A stretch of 64,000 nt of DNA from Amoeboaphelidium protococcarum (taxonomy: Eukaryota; Aphelidiomycota; Aphelidea): NCBI GenBank assembly GCA_023515745.1, contig JALECJ010000258.1:2579164-2643163 (forward strand), written 5' to 3'. Below are positions 62,050-64,000 of this stretch, piece by piece. The position numbers were made by a program, and so were the translations under genes. The notes below the pieces were generated by a model, which worked only from the letters and a program-made list of their open reading frames with translations, was not told the DNA's origin and searched no databases. Position 1 is the stretch's first letter. Every line of letters begins with the position of its first letter.

Positions 62050-62697
62050 TGAGAGAGGCGCGCACTTGAAACAATGTTGATCATCTAAGCCCCACAGAGT
62101 CTTCTGTTGATACTTGATCGACGCGTGTGCTACCATTCATGTTACGTTCGAGAAGCCAATAAGTCAGATGTACACGAAAACTCTATGGAGGACCACTCAA
62201 TAGGCAAGGTAGAAGATAAAACGTGTAAATAAGTAAAGACTATAGTAACACGATGATCATAAAAAGAAAGATGTACTCAGACATCCGCATATATAACTCA
62301 AGGCGTGGGAAACATCGGTAGCGACATGAGGCGTGGGAAGATCAGTACGCCACTCAGCACCGAGATGTGGTATCGGCCTCATGACCAGGTGTTACGTTAA
62401 CACTCATCGACGATCATACCACAAATGATCTACCTGAACTCGTTTCGATCTCAGTAGTCAAGATTTGTCGGGCTCTAGTAGTACTTTGATCAGAGATGGC
62501 AAGGGAATGTAGAGTGTTGTCGATTAACTTTTTACCAATTCAGCATGTCGAACATATCGAATTGATGTCACCTTGTCTCCTCGTCTTTTTCATCGTTCAA
62601 AGTATTGTGTTGCCCTGCCACACTAACTTATCGCTTATTTCCTGCTTCTGCGTCAAAGGTTTATTGTTTTTTTTTTATTTTTGAAAGTAACTTTGTT
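62050..62697. other. Outer flank of arm 2 and FIBP promoter
   Basis: Holds arm-2 homologous blocks, the ~250-bp insertion between two TGTTACGTT direct repeats (62140-62148 and 62390-62398), and the reversed 70-bp block shared with 48176-48245 next to the FIBP start. The 62-codon ORF at 62496-62684 spans the junction and is not called. Confidence 0.55.
62140..62398. mobile_element. Putative ~250-bp insertion with 9-bp direct repeats
   Basis: Arm 1 has no equivalent of this segment: its flanking sequence is contiguous around 43545-43570. The segment is bounded by TGTTACGTT at both ends, like a target-site duplication. No terminal inverted repeat or coding capacity is seen. Internally, AGGCGTGGGAA-like sequence occurs twice (about 62300 and 62330). 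Confidence 0.4.
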
Positions 62698-64000
62698 ATG
62701 CCCGACTACGGTGGTAGTAGATATCCTGGAGGTCATCAGTATTAGTCAGAATGGAATGTTCTGTGGGTGAATGGCCAGATCCCAATTCCGTACGTGTATC
62801 AGTGCTGGCTTGAAGGTTAAAGTGTAGAAAATGCTCAGTAGAATCTTGTACTGAAAGGTCTACATCAATATTCCAATCCTAAATATATCACCTCGCAGTA
62901 CATCCTGTTTAAACAGCTAGAACATTATCTCCATCATCCGATAGCTTTCAAGTCTCTATAATTACATCATCTGCCTGGCGATGAATTATTATCTCTATCA
63001 AATCCGTAGTAGTAAACTGCGGAACTGTGTGATTAACAAGGCGCGTTAATATTGAAGCATCCGCACTTGAAAGTGATGAACGTCATGGTGCAAATGTATT
63101 ATGATTTTAATGATGGTGTTATGAGAGAATTATTTGGTAGGAAACTGAAAGGTTTCGTGTCATCTATTCAATCATCATCTGGGCAAGGTGCTGCGGGTAA
63201 AGTTATGCGAGGGCGCTTATTGCTGAACAAATCTGTCCGTAAAGAGCTGGAGGAAATTGCCGTAAAATGCAGTGTAAGTGTGGGTAGTATTAAGCGTTTG
63301 GTGGACAACATCAGGCGCATAAGTAAGAAGGTGGAAGAGTTGAAAATGCCGTATGATCGAGTGTTATCCGTGTACTATTAGCTACCTGCTGATCTTGTGA
63401 GACGGTACTCAATCATCACGTTCATGTATGATTCCCGTATAGACTCTTGCGTTAACAAGTCTGCCAAGTTGAATGTGTGTGATTACAAAGACCTGGAGTA
63501 CATTGGTGGTTTGATTTTAGATAATTGGACGCTGTAATACGATTAGTTGGAGCAGCAATAATAATAGTAATAGTAAAAATAACTTTAACATTCTTAAGGT
63601 ACTAGCAACTAGAATCAACGCATTCAATAGTAATACTAATAATAGCAATAATATCTGGGCTTGAATAGTGATCTCGCGTCCAATATCCTTGATGCGGACC
63701 AGTATGTGGAGGACGTGGATCCCAAATTGGTGTCAGATATTAAAGAATTGAAGTACTACTATAACTCTAAGGATATCAGCGAGGATTTCAGACTGGTTGT
63801 GATGAACTCTCTTATTGCCTCCACCATCAGCGACTCTACTTCCTCTAGTAATAATCCTGCTGATAGTTAAGACACATTGCAATTATCAAGTTTAGTTGCC
63901 GCATAGTTGTAACAATAGTATCAGTTGCAGTCCCAGTAATAGAGTTGGAATGTGAATAGCATTAGTGCAAGTGGAATTAGTTATCCGTCAGTGCTGAAGT
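62698..64000 (+). CDS. FIBP: FIBP family protein, 3' end outside window
   Basis: ATG 62698; 434 codons are in the window without a TGA. Homologue of the acidic FGF intracellular-binding protein family, conserved in animals and some protists; cellular role still unclear. Family segments: VYQCWLEGQSVENA near the start, MYYDFNDGVMRELFGRKL, LLNKSVRKELEEIAVKC, VGSIKRLVDNIRRI, YSIITFMYD and LEYIGGLILDNWTL. A long Gln tract written with TAA, TAG and CAA (about 63545-63655) and a second Gln-rich stretch near 63890-63945 interrupt the conserved core, sited where the animal protein has a short acidic loop. The C-terminal domain would continue beyond 64000. Confidence 0.88.

Larger units (their letters stand above)
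57745..62595. repeat. Arm 2 of the large inverted duplication
   Basis: Inverted counterpart of 43365-48160. It contains receptor 2 and the same small ORFs in the flank. It differs by one fewer SBBP unit, a frameshift in the 79-residue ORF and a ~250-bp insertion at about 62140-62398. Confidence 0.85.

Overview
The window is protein-coding DNA from a eukaryote that reads TAA and TAG as glutamine and stops only at TGA. Every conserved gene is interrupted by in-frame TAA/TAG in the standard code. Read as Gln, these codons give full-length proteins, and nearly every complete gene then ends in TGA. Genes are compact, alternate freely between strands, and a minority carry one or two GT-AG introns of 55-85 nt. 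The gene set includes peroxisome (PEX3), mitochondrial (GFM2-type EF-G, Mrx11-like), centriolar (CEP120-like) and GPI-anchor (GAA1) genes, an FIBP homologue, a fungal-type HicA-like domain and CR/FunK1-type nuclease-kinases. That mix argues against amitochondriate oxymonads and diplomonads. I lean to a flagellated relative of fungi such as an aphelid; from memory Amoeboaphelidium uses this code. A ciliate cannot be excluded from the sequence alone.

Layout. 1-6.8 kb: a lipase (cut by the window edge), a coiled-coil protein, an Mrx11/DUF1279-like membrane protein, an RNF121-type E3 ligase and a secreted protein with a HicA-like tail. 7.2-10 kb: a decayed rolling-circle element, with PIF1-like helicase remains on + facing Helitron-type Rep remains on -. 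10.5-14.6 kb: CEP120-like and GAA1. 14.9-18.3 kb: two tandem PD-(D/E)XK nuclease/protein-kinase genes of the CR (Crinkler-RHS) effector type. 18.7-30 kb: FAB1/PIKfyve, RBM42, a PIP5-kinase and GFM2. 30.5-43.2 kb: TPP2, TMEM50, PEX3, a PP2C phosphatase, a long disordered protein and GDP-L-fucose synthase.

43.4-62.6 kb is an inverted segmental duplication. Each arm carries a receptor-like kinase: signal peptide, 7-8 tandem SBBP beta-propeller repeats of 68 residues, a Thr-rich stalk, one membrane span and a cytosolic kinase. The arms enclose five single-copy genes: a SAP/zinc protein, PGK, a secreted DPP5-like peptidase, HYOU1 and TFB4. FIBP starts just outside the second arm and runs off the window.

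The most novel items are the inverted pair of propeller receptor kinases, the tandem nuclease-kinases in which one copy has lost a catalytic residue, and the convergent Rep/helicase relic. Most other genes are ordinary housekeeping genes hidden from standard-code gene finders.
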